Origin: Actinoplanes auranticolor
Lineage (GTDB): Bacteria > Actinomycetota > Actinomycetes > Mycobacteriales > Micromonosporaceae
Length of the DNA: 64,000 nucleotides
Direction: 5' to 3'
Assembly (NCBI RefSeq): GCF_018332655.1
Contig: NZ_BOQL01000050.1
Coordinates: 1-64,000, forward strand
Both the position numbers and the translations under genes were made by a program. Positions 34,053-41,609 of the stretch are shown piece after piece; positions within the stretch are counted from its first letter, which is position 1, and each line of letters begins with the position of its first letter. Below the pieces are notes generated by a model. The model saw only the letters and a program-made list of their open reading frames with translations, had not been told where the DNA came from and ran no database searches.

Positions 34053-35075
34053 TCAGCGGACTGCGGCAGTACCAGCAAGTGCGATCGTCGGAGCCTCTAC
34101 GGTGTGTGCGACGGCCGAGTCACGACGTTCGCGCCACCACAGGACCCACAGGCTGACGCCGCGGATTAGACAGACGATGGTCACCGCGAAAAACAATGTG
34201 TAAACGATGTTGAAAACCAGCAGCAGGCCATAGACCATGGCCACACCGGCGCCGAACATGAATTGGTTTCTGGCTCGTGACGGCGTGGTTCCCGGATCAG
34301 TGATCATGTAGTTGGTGAACAAGACGAATGCGACACCCGTCATCGGGATCAGCGCCGCCCAGATCGCCACGTCCCAAATCCACCAGCGCAACAAAGCCTG
34401 AATGACGAAACCACCGAGCCAGCCGACGATGAGCGGTACCTTCTTGGTGAGCATGGCGTTGAGCACCGTGCCGGAGGTGATGATGACGACCGGAATCAGA
34501 ATGCTGATCATAGCCGGTACGTTCTCGGTGAAGTGATACGGCGGCGCCACGTTGACCCACGGGAAGAAGAGCAGCGCGGCCGAGATACCGAGGTTCGACG
34601 GGTTCATGAAGTGGCGCATGCGGCCCTTGACCGGCGCCCGGAACAGCGTCTTCTGCCCGATGCCGACGAGCACGGCGAACCCGATCGGCCAGAACCGGTC
34701 GTTGGCGTAGAGCAGCATGTTGGCAGCGAGCGCGGTGATGTGCGCCGGCAGCAGGAAGGTGAACCAGCCGCGGAAGCCGTTGCCGGCGTACGCGGGGGCC
34801 CGGTTGTGGACCTTGGCGGTGATGGCCTCGATGAGGATCTCGGCCGAGTAGCCGATCGCGAGCGCGAAGAACGGCCACGACCACGGTTGCTCGAAGCCGA
34901 GGACGGCGTAGCCCAGGATGTTGAAGACCGACATTGAGATGGCGAAGTTGCGCAGGGCCAGGTAGCGCGGGTCCGGTTTGGCCTTCGGAGCGACGGTCGG
35001 CGCCACGGGGCCGGTGTCGTCCGGTGGTGCGGCCGAGTTGAGGAGCTCGGTGCGCGCGGGTTGCACAGTGGTCAT
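34053..35075 (-). CDS. unbU: Enediyne biosynthesis membrane protein UnbU
   Basis: A 340-residue integral membrane protein with about eight to nine helices (RnfD/NqrB-like pattern). It has SVFNILGYAVLGFEQPWSWP near the start, RMRHFMNPSNLGISAALLFF in the middle and MITDPGTTPSRARNQFMFGA near the end. It is one of the proteins universally conserved beside enediyne polyketide synthases; its function is unknown. The ATG at 35075 overlaps the UnbV stop (ATGA). Confidence 0.9.
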   Translation of the reverse strand: MTTVQPARTELLNSAAPPDDTGPVAPTVAPKAKPDPRYLALRNFAISMSVFNILGYAVLGFEQPWSWPFFALAIGYSAEILIEAITAKVHNRAPAYAGNGFRGWFTFLLPAHITALAANMLLYANDRFWPIGFAVLVGIGQKTLFRAPVKGRMRHFMNPSNLGISAALLFFPWVNVAPPYHFTENVPAMISILIPVVIITSGTVLNAMLTKKVPLIVGWLGGFVIQALLRWWIWDVAIWAALIPMTGVAFVLFTNYMITDPGTTPSRARNQFMFGAGVAMVYGLLLVFNIVYTLFFAVTIVCLIRGVSLWVLWWRERRDSAVAHTVEAPTIALAGTAAVR

Positions 35076-37030
35076 GACGTCAGCTCCTCGATGTCAGCGG
35101 TCAGCATGAGGTCGTGCCAGCCGGTGCCGAGCGGGAGCGACCGGGTGTGCGGCGTGCCCTGCAGGTCGCGCCAGGTGATCTCGGCCGTGACCGGCTGGTC
35201 GCCGTTGTCACCAAGCCCGACGACCACGTCGAAGCTGCGCTTGCCGGAGTGACCGCCGCCGCCGTTGACCTGCGCCACCCGCACGCGTCCGTCGGCGGTG
35301 GTGACCCGCACCTGAGCGCCGTACGCCGGAGTCCCGATGACGTCCGCGGCGCCGCCGACCGCCGGCCGGTAGAGCCGCAGGCCGAGAAAGTCGCCGGTGT
35401 CGGTCGTCGTGTTGCGGTAGAAGTCCGGTGCGCCCCACTGACGTGCCACGGCGAAGTCCTGGGCACCGTCGCCGTCGATGTCGGCGACCGCGACGCCGCG
35501 GCTGGGCGTCGAGTCGGTCATGCCGAGCTCGGCGCCGATGTCAGCGAAGCGGCCGTTGCCCTCGGCGGCCCAGAACGCGAATGGTTGCGAGCCCGCGACG
35601 TCGTCGCCGGGTTCGGCCTTGGGCCACATCGCCGGGTTGCGCAGCATGAGGTCGTTGCTCATGGCCAGTTCCTGCAGCCACGCCCAGCGGTTGATGGTGC
35701 CCTTGATGAAGCCGAGCGCCTGCACCACCTCGACATCGCCGTCGTTGTCGAAGTCGGCCATCTTGGCGTCCCAGCCCCATCCGGCCCATGCCAGGTTCAT
35801 GTCCGCCGCCTTGTTACGGAACGGCGCGTCGCCGTTTGCCAGGCTTCTCCTCGCCTCTGCGGGGCTCGCGGCGGCGTTGAGCCAGACGAAGTTGCTCTCC
35901 TCCAGCCCCCACGAGGTGGTGATGTTGCTGACGAAGACGTCGTAGCGGCCAGCACCGAGCAGGTCGCCGAACTCCACCGACATACCCTTGAAGGAGTCGT
36001 GTCCCAGCACCAGCGACTTCGGGGTCACCGCGTCGCGTTCGCCGTCGACGAGCCGGAAGCGGATCTGCCCGGGCGTGGAGATGTTGTGGAACATACGGTC
36101 GTGGCCGAAGTCGTTGGCGAGGTAGAGCTCCGGCAGCAGGTCGCCGTCGAGGTCCGCGGTGTCGGAACCGAGGGTCCAGCCGGTGGCGACGGCCGGGTCG
36201 AGTGCCTGCTGTTCGGTGAATGTGGCCGACGGGCGGTTCCCGCCTGCGGCCGCGGTCCAGCGCATCACGTGGGCGCCGCCGGCGTTGCGGGCGTGCGACA
36301 TGGAGTCGTTCATCTGGACGTTGGCCAGGCCCTGCTCATCGAGCACCTGGGTGTCGGGGAAGTAGTTGAAGATGCCGAGGTCGACGTGGCCGTCGCCGTC
36401 GAAGTCCGCCGCGGTGACGGCGTTGGTGTTCCACAGCGCGCCCTGGTAGCCGGGCGTCGTGGCCTGCGGGATGAGCTCCGTCGGTTGGTACGTGGCGTTG
36501 CTCAGTGGTCCCGTCGCGGAACGGTGCAGGAACATGACCGGCGTTCGTCCCCAGTAGTACACGAGCAGGTCCATCCGGCCGTCCTCGTTGAAGTCGCCCG
36601 GCAGGCAGCCCATCGGCGCCATCGCGTCGTGCACGGGCAGCGGCGCCGGGTCGAGCACGAACGGGCGGTAGGTGCCGCCGGTGCCGGGCGCCGGGGTGAC
36701 GATCGTGGCGTCGCTGCGCGAGTCCACCAGGCAGAGATCGTCGGCACGGCCGCCGCCGTCGAGGTCGTTCACCGCGATCGCGGCGCCGACCGAGGAGATC
36801 CAGGAACGAATGTGTTCGTATTCCGGATTGACGTCACGGACGGTGCGGTAGGTCAGTCCCTCGGGCATCGCGATCGGCAGTTCGGTGAACCCGAAATGCG
36901 AGGCCAGCGATGCGCGGTCGGCGCTCGAAGCCGAGGGCAGCCGGGCCAGTCCATAGGCGCCGGTCAGCAGAAGCAGGACGGCGATCGCGGGTATGAGCCG
37001 ACGCAATACGCCGACCGGTTGCGAGGACAA
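35072..37030 (-). CDS. unbV: Enediyne biosynthesis protein UnbV (FG-GAP repeats, ASPIC/UnbV domain)
   Basis: The 652-residue protein begins with a basic N-terminus and hydrophobic segment (LIPAIAVLLLLTGAYGLA), probably an exported or membrane-anchored leader. It contains several calcium-type FG-GAP/VCBS repeats (DFNEDGRMDLLVYYWG, DFDGDGHVDLGIF, DFDNDGDVEVVQAL, DIDGDGAQDFAVARQ). The last 80 residues form the ASPIC/UnbV domain (VTTADGRVRVAQVNGGGGHS). It belongs to the conserved enediyne cassette. TTG at 37030 is supported by GGGAG five bases before it. Confidence 0.9.
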   Translation of the reverse strand: MSSQPVGVLRRLIPAIAVLLLLTGAYGLARLPSASSADRASLASHFGFTELPIAMPEGLTYRTVRDVNPEYEHIRSWISSVGAAIAVNDLDGGGRADDLCLVDSRSDATIVTPAPGTGGTYRPFVLDPAPLPVHDAMAPMGCLPGDFNEDGRMDLLVYYWGRTPVMFLHRSATGPLSNATYQPTELIPQATTPGYQGALWNTNAVTAADFDGDGHVDLGIFNYFPDTQVLDEQGLANVQMNDSMSHARNAGGAHVMRWTAAAGGNRPSATFTEQQALDPAVATGWTLGSDTADLDGDLLPELYLANDFGHDRMFHNISTPGQIRFRLVDGERDAVTPKSLVLGHDSFKGMSVEFGDLLGAGRYDVFVSNITTSWGLEESNFVWLNAAASPAEARRSLANGDAPFRNKAADMNLAWAGWGWDAKMADFDNDGDVEVVQALGFIKGTINRWAWLQELAMSNDLMLRNPAMWPKAEPGDDVAGSQPFAFWAAEGNGRFADIGAELGMTDSTPSRGVAVADIDGDGAQDFAVARQWGAPDFYRNTTTDTGDFLGLRLYRPAVGGAADVIGTPAYGAQVRVTTADGRVRVAQVNGGGGHSGKRSFDVVVGLGDNGDQPVTAEITWRDLQGTPHTRSLPLGTGWHDLMLTADIEELTS

Positions 37031-37415
37031 GAGGTCTCCCTTTCAGCGGCGATACTTTTCGGCCCGTCGCCGCGCGGCGACGCCGGGGCTCAGCACCGCA
37101 TTCGGACATGAGGCGGTTCGAGATCAGCGTCCATGGCCGATGATCGGCGAAGGAAGGACTGCTTGCCGTTCACCCGCGGCACGAATGCGGCAATCGGCAC
37201 TCCCGCCCGGGACGGTGATCGCCGGCATACGCGCCGCGGTGATATCACGACCCTTTTCCCAACGTGCGCCCGATAAGACATTCGCGCTGCCGGATCGCTG
37301 ACCGGGTTCGGCCCGACGGTAATCCCGCCGGGACGCGATCCCGAACCACAGTCATCATCACGGAGCCGGGTGCCACATGTCTTCTCACCAATTGCTCTGC
37401 CATGATCACAGAAAG
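37031..37415. other. Leader region of the unbV operon
   Basis: 385 bp without a supportable gene lie between the MerR-like regulator and UnbV. A promoter for the unbV-unbU operon must lie here. A locally AT-richer block at 37235-37300 is the most likely place, but no boxes are clear. Confidence 0.4.
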
Positions 37416-38108
37416 TCATATGACCGTTCGGATGGTGGGGGCGTCATCCGGCCGGACGGGCCGCACCCCCTGCTCCTCGTCCCAGGAGGCGATCAGGTGC
37501 TCACGCGCCATCCGCCGCAACGAGGAAAGCGCGACCTCATGCAGGACCGCACGGGCGACGGCGCGCCCGGCTTCCTGAGTGGAGTCGACGCTGCGAGGCA
37601 GCGCCCGCTTCTCGAGATCGGCGAGGCGGGCAGCCGCGAGCGCGTACGGCGCCAGTGCCTCCACGTCGGCATGGGCGCCGTCACCGCCGAGGCGCTCCAG
37701 GGCGGTGAAGACCTGAGAAAGGGTGACCCGGCTGGGCGAGTCGTCGTCCACCTGCCAACCGAGCTGCGCGATGAACGCGTCGATGCGCTGCCGGACACCT
37801 CCTCGCAGGGGGAGATCCGCCGTGCCGGCCGGCTCACCGAAGAGCGCGTCGTTGACGACGCTGCACAGCCCACGCACCTCGATGCCACGCTCGTCGATGG
37901 CTCGCAGCGCGTCGCGGGCCGCCGAAATGGTCATCCTGCCCATGACGGTCAGGGTCTTGATGAGGTGAATGCGCGCCACATGGTCGTCGTCATACTCGGC
38001 ATGCCGGCCGTTCATCACTCTGCCGGGAGCCATCAGGCCCTCGCGCACGTAGAACTTGATCGTCGGAATCGAAGCACCGCTCCTGCCGCTCAGTTCCGAT
38101 ATGCGCAT
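37416..38108 (-). CDS. MerR-family regulator
   Basis: A 230-residue protein with a MerR winged helix (MRISELSGRSGASIPTIKFY, then VREGLMAPGRVMNGRHAEYD). A longer effector domain of about 150 residues lacks recognisable ligand motifs and cysteine pairs. It is read towards unbV on the minus strand with 385 bp between them. It shares a 429-bp divergent intergenic region with AraC paralog B, so it could control itself and that gene. Confidence 0.82.
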   Translation of the reverse strand: MRISELSGRSGASIPTIKFYVREGLMAPGRVMNGRHAEYDDDHVARIHLIKTLTVMGRMTISAARDALRAIDERGIEVRGLCSVVNDALFGEPAGTADLPLRGGVRQRIDAFIAQLGWQVDDDSPSRVTLSQVFTALERLGGDGAHADVEALAPYALAAARLADLEKRALPRSVDSTQEAGRAVARAVLHEVALSSLRRMAREHLIASWDEEQGVRPVRPDDAPTIRTVI

Positions 38109-38537
38109 TTGGGTGCCTCCAGGGTTCTTATCGGGTCAATCGGTCACCCGGAGCTTCCGGGCAGCACTCCCCCATAGTGCTGAAGCGATGCACGGCCGAC
38201 CCTCGGCACACCGGTCCCCGGCGGCCCGACGGCCAGGCGGAGATCCGCACCACAGGTACACGCATTCACCGTTGACGCTGGACATTGGTTCCATTCGACG
38301 GCCTGACCCATAACACAGCCCAAGAGCGGATAGCGCAAATATCCACCCCGCAGCGGCGTTACCGGCCGGTATTGAGACGCGATGCCGACGGTAACGGGGT
38401 GTTGCTCGCTCCATAACACACCGCTAGCATTGATCCGCACTCGTCGAGATGATCTTGCCGACCATTTTCTCGACCTGAGAATGGCTTGGCAACTGACGTG
38501 CGGCATCCGCAACACCGATGCACCGAGAGGAATTGAT
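38109..38537. promoter_or_regulatory. Divergent regulatory region between MerR-like and AraC genes
   Basis: This 429-bp gap contains the inverted repeat CGTTACCG (38357-38364) / CGGTAACG (38389-38396), 32 bp apart centre to centre, and a direct repeat CCATAACACA at 38308-38317 and 38411-38420. Both bracket the likely promoters of the two regulators. They are candidate operators; no protein can be assigned to either. Confidence 0.45.
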
Positions 38538-39269
38538 TTGTCGACGGAAGAGGCGGTGGGTCGAGCCATTTCCATGATGCGGAGCAATTTGGGCGACGAT
38601 CTATCCTTGGATGACATGGCTCGCGCCGCCATGTTCAGCAAATTCCATTTCACTCGGGTGTTCCAGAAAGTCACCGGGATATCACCGGGGAGATTTCTCA
38701 CGTCGCTGCGGATGGAGGAAGCAAAGCGACTGCTGCGCTCAACCACCCGCACGGTCGCCGACATCGGCACCTCGGTGGGTTACACCAGCGTGAGCACCTT
38801 CAGTGGGCGCTTCAACCGCAGCGTCGGGCTCACCCCGATGGCCTTTCGCCGGCGCGGCGAGGCTCCCCTCTCCCGCGCCTCACCCACTGCGCAACTTTCA
38901 ACGATCAGTGGCCGCTTGCACACTCTATGTGCGCATGACGGTGACGCCGTATTCGTCGGACTATTTCCGGAGTCGATAGCGGAGGGGCTCCCGGAAAGCT
39001 GGACCGTCACATCGGCACCCGGGCCTTACCGACTGGACGGCATACGGCCCGGAACCTGGCACATCGTCGTGCATCCGGTCGACACGGGACGGCCCATGGC
39101 TCGACACGACTGCGCGGCCCGCTCGGGGCCGCTCGTCCTGCACCAACGGCCGTCCCTGCGGACGATCGACGTCAACCTTCGGCCCCTGCGCACCTTCGAT
39201 CCGCCGGTGGTGCTGTCGCTGCCGCGGTCACTCGCTCCGGTCCTGCCATCGGCCCCGCGGGCCGCCTAG
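38538..39269 (+). CDS. AraC-family regulator with N-terminal DNA-binding domain (paralog B)
   Basis: A 243-residue paralog of the regulator at 32967, with near-identical DNA-binding regions (MARAAMFSKFHFTRVFQ; VTGISPGRFL) and a related C-terminal domain ending in LRPLRTFDPPVVLSLP. I chose the TTG at 38538 because the encoded start aligns with paralog A and AGAGGAA precedes it. An ATG at 38481 would add 19 residues. It probably regulates the enediyne core operons. It is followed by a bidirectional terminator. Confidence 0.83.
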   Translation: MSTEEAVGRAISMMRSNLGDDLSLDDMARAAMFSKFHFTRVFQKVTGISPGRFLTSLRMEEAKRLLRSTTRTVADIGTSVGYTSVSTFSGRFNRSVGLTPMAFRRRGEAPLSRASPTAQLSTISGRLHTLCAHDGDAVFVGLFPESIAEGLPESWTVTSAPGPYRLDGIRPGTWHIVVHPVDTGRPMARHDCAARSGPLVLHQRPSLRTIDVNLRPLRTFDPPVVLSLPRSLAPVLPSAPRAA

Positions 39270-39281
39270 ACCCACCGACGA

Positions 39282-39321
39282 GGGTGTCTCGCGGATCATT
39301 CCCATGATCCGCGAGACACCC
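39282..39321. terminator. Bidirectional terminator between AraC paralog B and the P450 gene
   Basis: GGGTGTCTCGCGGATCAT (39282-39299) and ATGATCCGCGAGACACCC (39304-39321) form a perfect 18-bp stem with a 4-nt loop between converging genes. Confidence 0.85.
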
Positions 39322-39322
39322 C

Positions 39323-40663
39323 TCACGCCGAGTGCACTGTCATCGGCAGGCCGCCGCGCATGCGCAGCGACAGCATCGGCTCCGGCTCGAGGTGGTGTCC
39401 CGTAGCGGTCACCAGCCGCAACTCACGCGACAGCATCGCGATCACGAAGACCGCCTCCATCATCGCGAGGTTGCTACCGACGCAGACCCTCGGCCCGGCG
39501 CCGAATGGGATGTAGGCGTAGCGGGGCCGGCTGCGCGCCCGCGCCGGGTCGAAACGCTCGGGATCGAAACGCTGCGGGTCGTCCCACAGCGCCGGGTGCC
39601 GGTGCAGCGTGTACGGGCACACGAGCACGTCCGCACCCCCGGGCACGTGGAAGCCTCCGATCTCGTCCGCCGCCAGCGCCTGCCGCGGCAGCAACCATAC
39701 CGGCGGATAGAGCCGCATCGCCTCCTCCACCACCATGGTGGTGTACGGCAGCCGGCGCAGGTCCGCATGCGTCGGAAGCTGGCTCCCGAGGGCCGCGACC
39801 GCCTCCTCACGCAGCCGCTCGCCGACCTGCGGATGCTGATCGATCATCGCCAGCGTCCAACTGAGCGTGCTCGCGGTAGTCTCGTGACCGGCGAGCAACA
39901 GCGTCACCAGTTCGTCGCGCAGCCGGGTGCGTACCACCCGCGGGTCGCTCTCCTGCCCGGCCGAGACGATCAGCCGGGACAGCACGTCATCGCGGCCGGC
40001 CGCGTCCTCGCGTCGCCCCGCCACCAGGTGGTCGACAACCATCTGCAGCTCGTTGCGGGCCCGGCGGAACCGCCGCTGGTGCGCCAGCGGTACCCACATG
40101 GGTACCGTGCTCAACGACGTCAGCTCGAACATCGCCTGGTTCTGCACCGCGTCGAACGCGGCACCCAGCCCGTCGAAGGGGGTCAGATCGGCGTCCAGCA
40201 GAGTACGGCCGAGAATGCCGAGCGTGAGGTCGGTCATTGCCGGCGCCATGTCGATGGCATCGCCGCCGATCTGCTTGCGCAGCCGGCGGACCAGCCGATC
40301 CGCCTCCTCGGCGACCGTGCCGGCCTGCCGGGCCAGGCGCTTGGCCTGGAACGAGGGCTGGACCACCCGGCGCTGCTTGTGCCAGAGCTTGCCCTCGCTG
40401 GTCAGCAGCCCGTCGCCCAGGGCACGCCTGGCGTGGGTCAGACCGATGCCCTTGCGGTAGTTACCGGCGTTGTCGGCCAACACGTGCCTCACGGTGTCGG
40501 GGTGGTTGAAGAAATGCAGGGTCTTGTGACCGACCGGGATGCGCACGGCGTCGCCGTAGCCGGCCGCGGCGGCCGTCATCATCCCCAGCCGGTCGCGAGA
40601 CATGACCACGAGCTGCCGCAGCGCTGACCACCGTGGCGGACCCGGGGCCCGGGCGCCCGTCAT
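39323..40663 (-). CDS. Cytochrome P450 of the enediyne core operon
   Basis: The 446-residue P450 shows the I-helix oxygen-binding motif AGHETTAS, the K-helix EEAMRLYPPVW and the heme loop FGAGPRVCVGSN with the ligand Cys about residue 394. The match to class I bacterial and CYP102-like fatty-acid-type P450s suggests oxidation of the polyene-derived core. Its position after the polyketide synthase, thioesterase and flavin reductase equals that of the SgcE6-E7 pair. ATG at 40663 overlaps the reductase stop (ATGA). Confidence 0.88.
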   Translation of the reverse strand: MTGARAPGPPRWSALRQLVVMSRDRLGMMTAAAAGYGDAVRIPVGHKTLHFFNHPDTVRHVLADNAGNYRKGIGLTHARRALGDGLLTSEGKLWHKQRRVVQPSFQAKRLARQAGTVAEEADRLVRRLRKQIGGDAIDMAPAMTDLTLGILGRTLLDADLTPFDGLGAAFDAVQNQAMFELTSLSTVPMWVPLAHQRRFRRARNELQMVVDHLVAGRREDAAGRDDVLSRLIVSAGQESDPRVVRTRLRDELVTLLLAGHETTASTLSWTLAMIDQHPQVGERLREEAVAALGSQLPTHADLRRLPYTTMVVEEAMRLYPPVWLLPRQALAADEIGGFHVPGGADVLVCPYTLHRHPALWDDPQRFDPERFDPARARSRPRYAYIPFGAGPRVCVGSNLAMMEAVFVIAMLSRELRLVTATGHHLEPEPMLSLRMRGGLPMTVHSA

Positions 40664-41175
40664 GAGCACAGCTCCCCGTAGTGGAAGAGCAGTCCCGCGT
40701 CGTCGCCGTGCCGCTCCGCGGTGAGCACCCGGCCGACGAAGATGGTGTGGTCGCCGCCGTGGTACTGACGCCAGACCTCACACTCGAACCAGGCGAGCGC
40801 CCCGGAGATCATCGGCACGCCGGTGCGCTGCCCCGGCTCCCAGTCCACGTCGGCGAACTGCGCCGGACCGGTCGGGCGGTCGCCGTCGGCGAAATAGCGG
40901 GCCACCTTCTCGTGCCCGGCCGCCAGCACCGAGACACCGAAGACCGACGCCACCTCCAGCCGCGCGTGCATCACGGCCAGGCGGTCGACGCACACCAGCG
41001 CCAAGGGCGGATCCAAGGACACCGTGGTGAACGAGTTGGCGGTCATGCCGTGCGGGTTGCCGCCGCCGATGGTCACCACGGTGACCCCGGTGGCGAAGGC
41101 GCCGAACGCACGCCTGAGGTGCCGGCGCTCGTCGAGCAGGGTGGCCTGAACCGCATCGTCGTCGGAGGACGTCAT
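40660..41175 (-). CDS. Flavin reductase (HpaC/SgcE6-like)
   Basis: A 171-residue flavin reductase domain protein: RRAFGAFATGVTVVTIGGGN, then MTANSFTTVSLDPPLALVCV, and the C-terminal GGDHTIFVGRVL motif of the HpaC family. It reduces FAD or FMN with NADH to feed two-component enzymes. Candidates in the window are the HpaB-type hydroxylase at 56746, the ACAD-like enzyme at 31718 and the halogenase at 62038. The start overlaps the thioesterase stop by one base. Confidence 0.9.
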   Translation of the reverse strand: MTSSDDDAVQATLLDERRHLRRAFGAFATGVTVVTIGGGNPHGMTANSFTTVSLDPPLALVCVDRLAVMHARLEVASVFGVSVLAAGHEKVARYFADGDRPTGPAQFADVDWEPGQRTGVPMISGALAWFECEVWRQYHGGDHTIFVGRVLTAERHGDDAGLLFHYGELCS

Positions 41176-41609
41176 CAGGCTCGCACCGCCGTGTACGGGG
41201 CCAAGGCCTCGACAAGCGCGTCCGGCACGCGGCTGGGTGCCGTACGGGTGTTGGGACCGCGCATACAGGCGATCCGCTGGGCGCCGCGGGCCACCAGGGT
41301 CTCGCTGCCGTCGTCCAGACGCACGTAGTCGAACCCGAACTCGATCTGGGTCTGTGCCAGGTCCACCAACCGCATCCGGATGGAGAGCTCGTCGAAGAGC
41401 GCCAGCTCGGCGAAGAACTCACAGTCGACCCGCAGGGTGAACAGCTTGAGGTCGTCCTGCAGGTCGGCCAGGATCTCCGGGGCCCGGTCCTTGAGGAACA
41501 TCTCCCGGCAGCGGCCCTGCCAGCGTAGATAGTTGACGTAGTAGACGTTGCCGACAAGGTTGGTCTCCTCGAAACCCACCACGTGCCGGTACTCGAAGTG
41601 ACGGTTCAT
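41175..41609 (-). CDS. tebC: Enediyne thioesterase (hotdog fold, TEBC/E10 type)
   Basis: The 144-residue protein releases the linear polyene from the polyketide synthase. The N-terminal motif GFEETNLVGNVYYVNYLRWQ is the signature of enediyne hotdog thioesterases. The GRCREMFLK segment and the short length match too. ATG at 41609 overlaps the PKS stop (ATGA), showing strong coupling with the synthase. Confidence 0.95.
   Translation of the reverse strand: MNRHFEYRHVVGFEETNLVGNVYYVNYLRWQGRCREMFLKDRAPEILADLQDDLKLFTLRVDCEFFAELALFDELSIRMRLVDLAQTQIEFGFDYVRLDDGSETLVARGAQRIACMRGPNTRTAPSRVPDALVEALAPYTAVRA

Noticed and set aside
35114..37111. 665-codon plus-strand frame opposite unbV
   Set aside because: The minus strand has clear FG-GAP and ASPIC/UnbV motifs. 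The plus frame shows no domain and is a compositional artefact.
39332..40627. 431-codon plus-strand frame opposite the P450
   Set aside because: The P450 has an intact heme loop and I-helix on the other strand; the plus frame is Arg/His-rich shadow.
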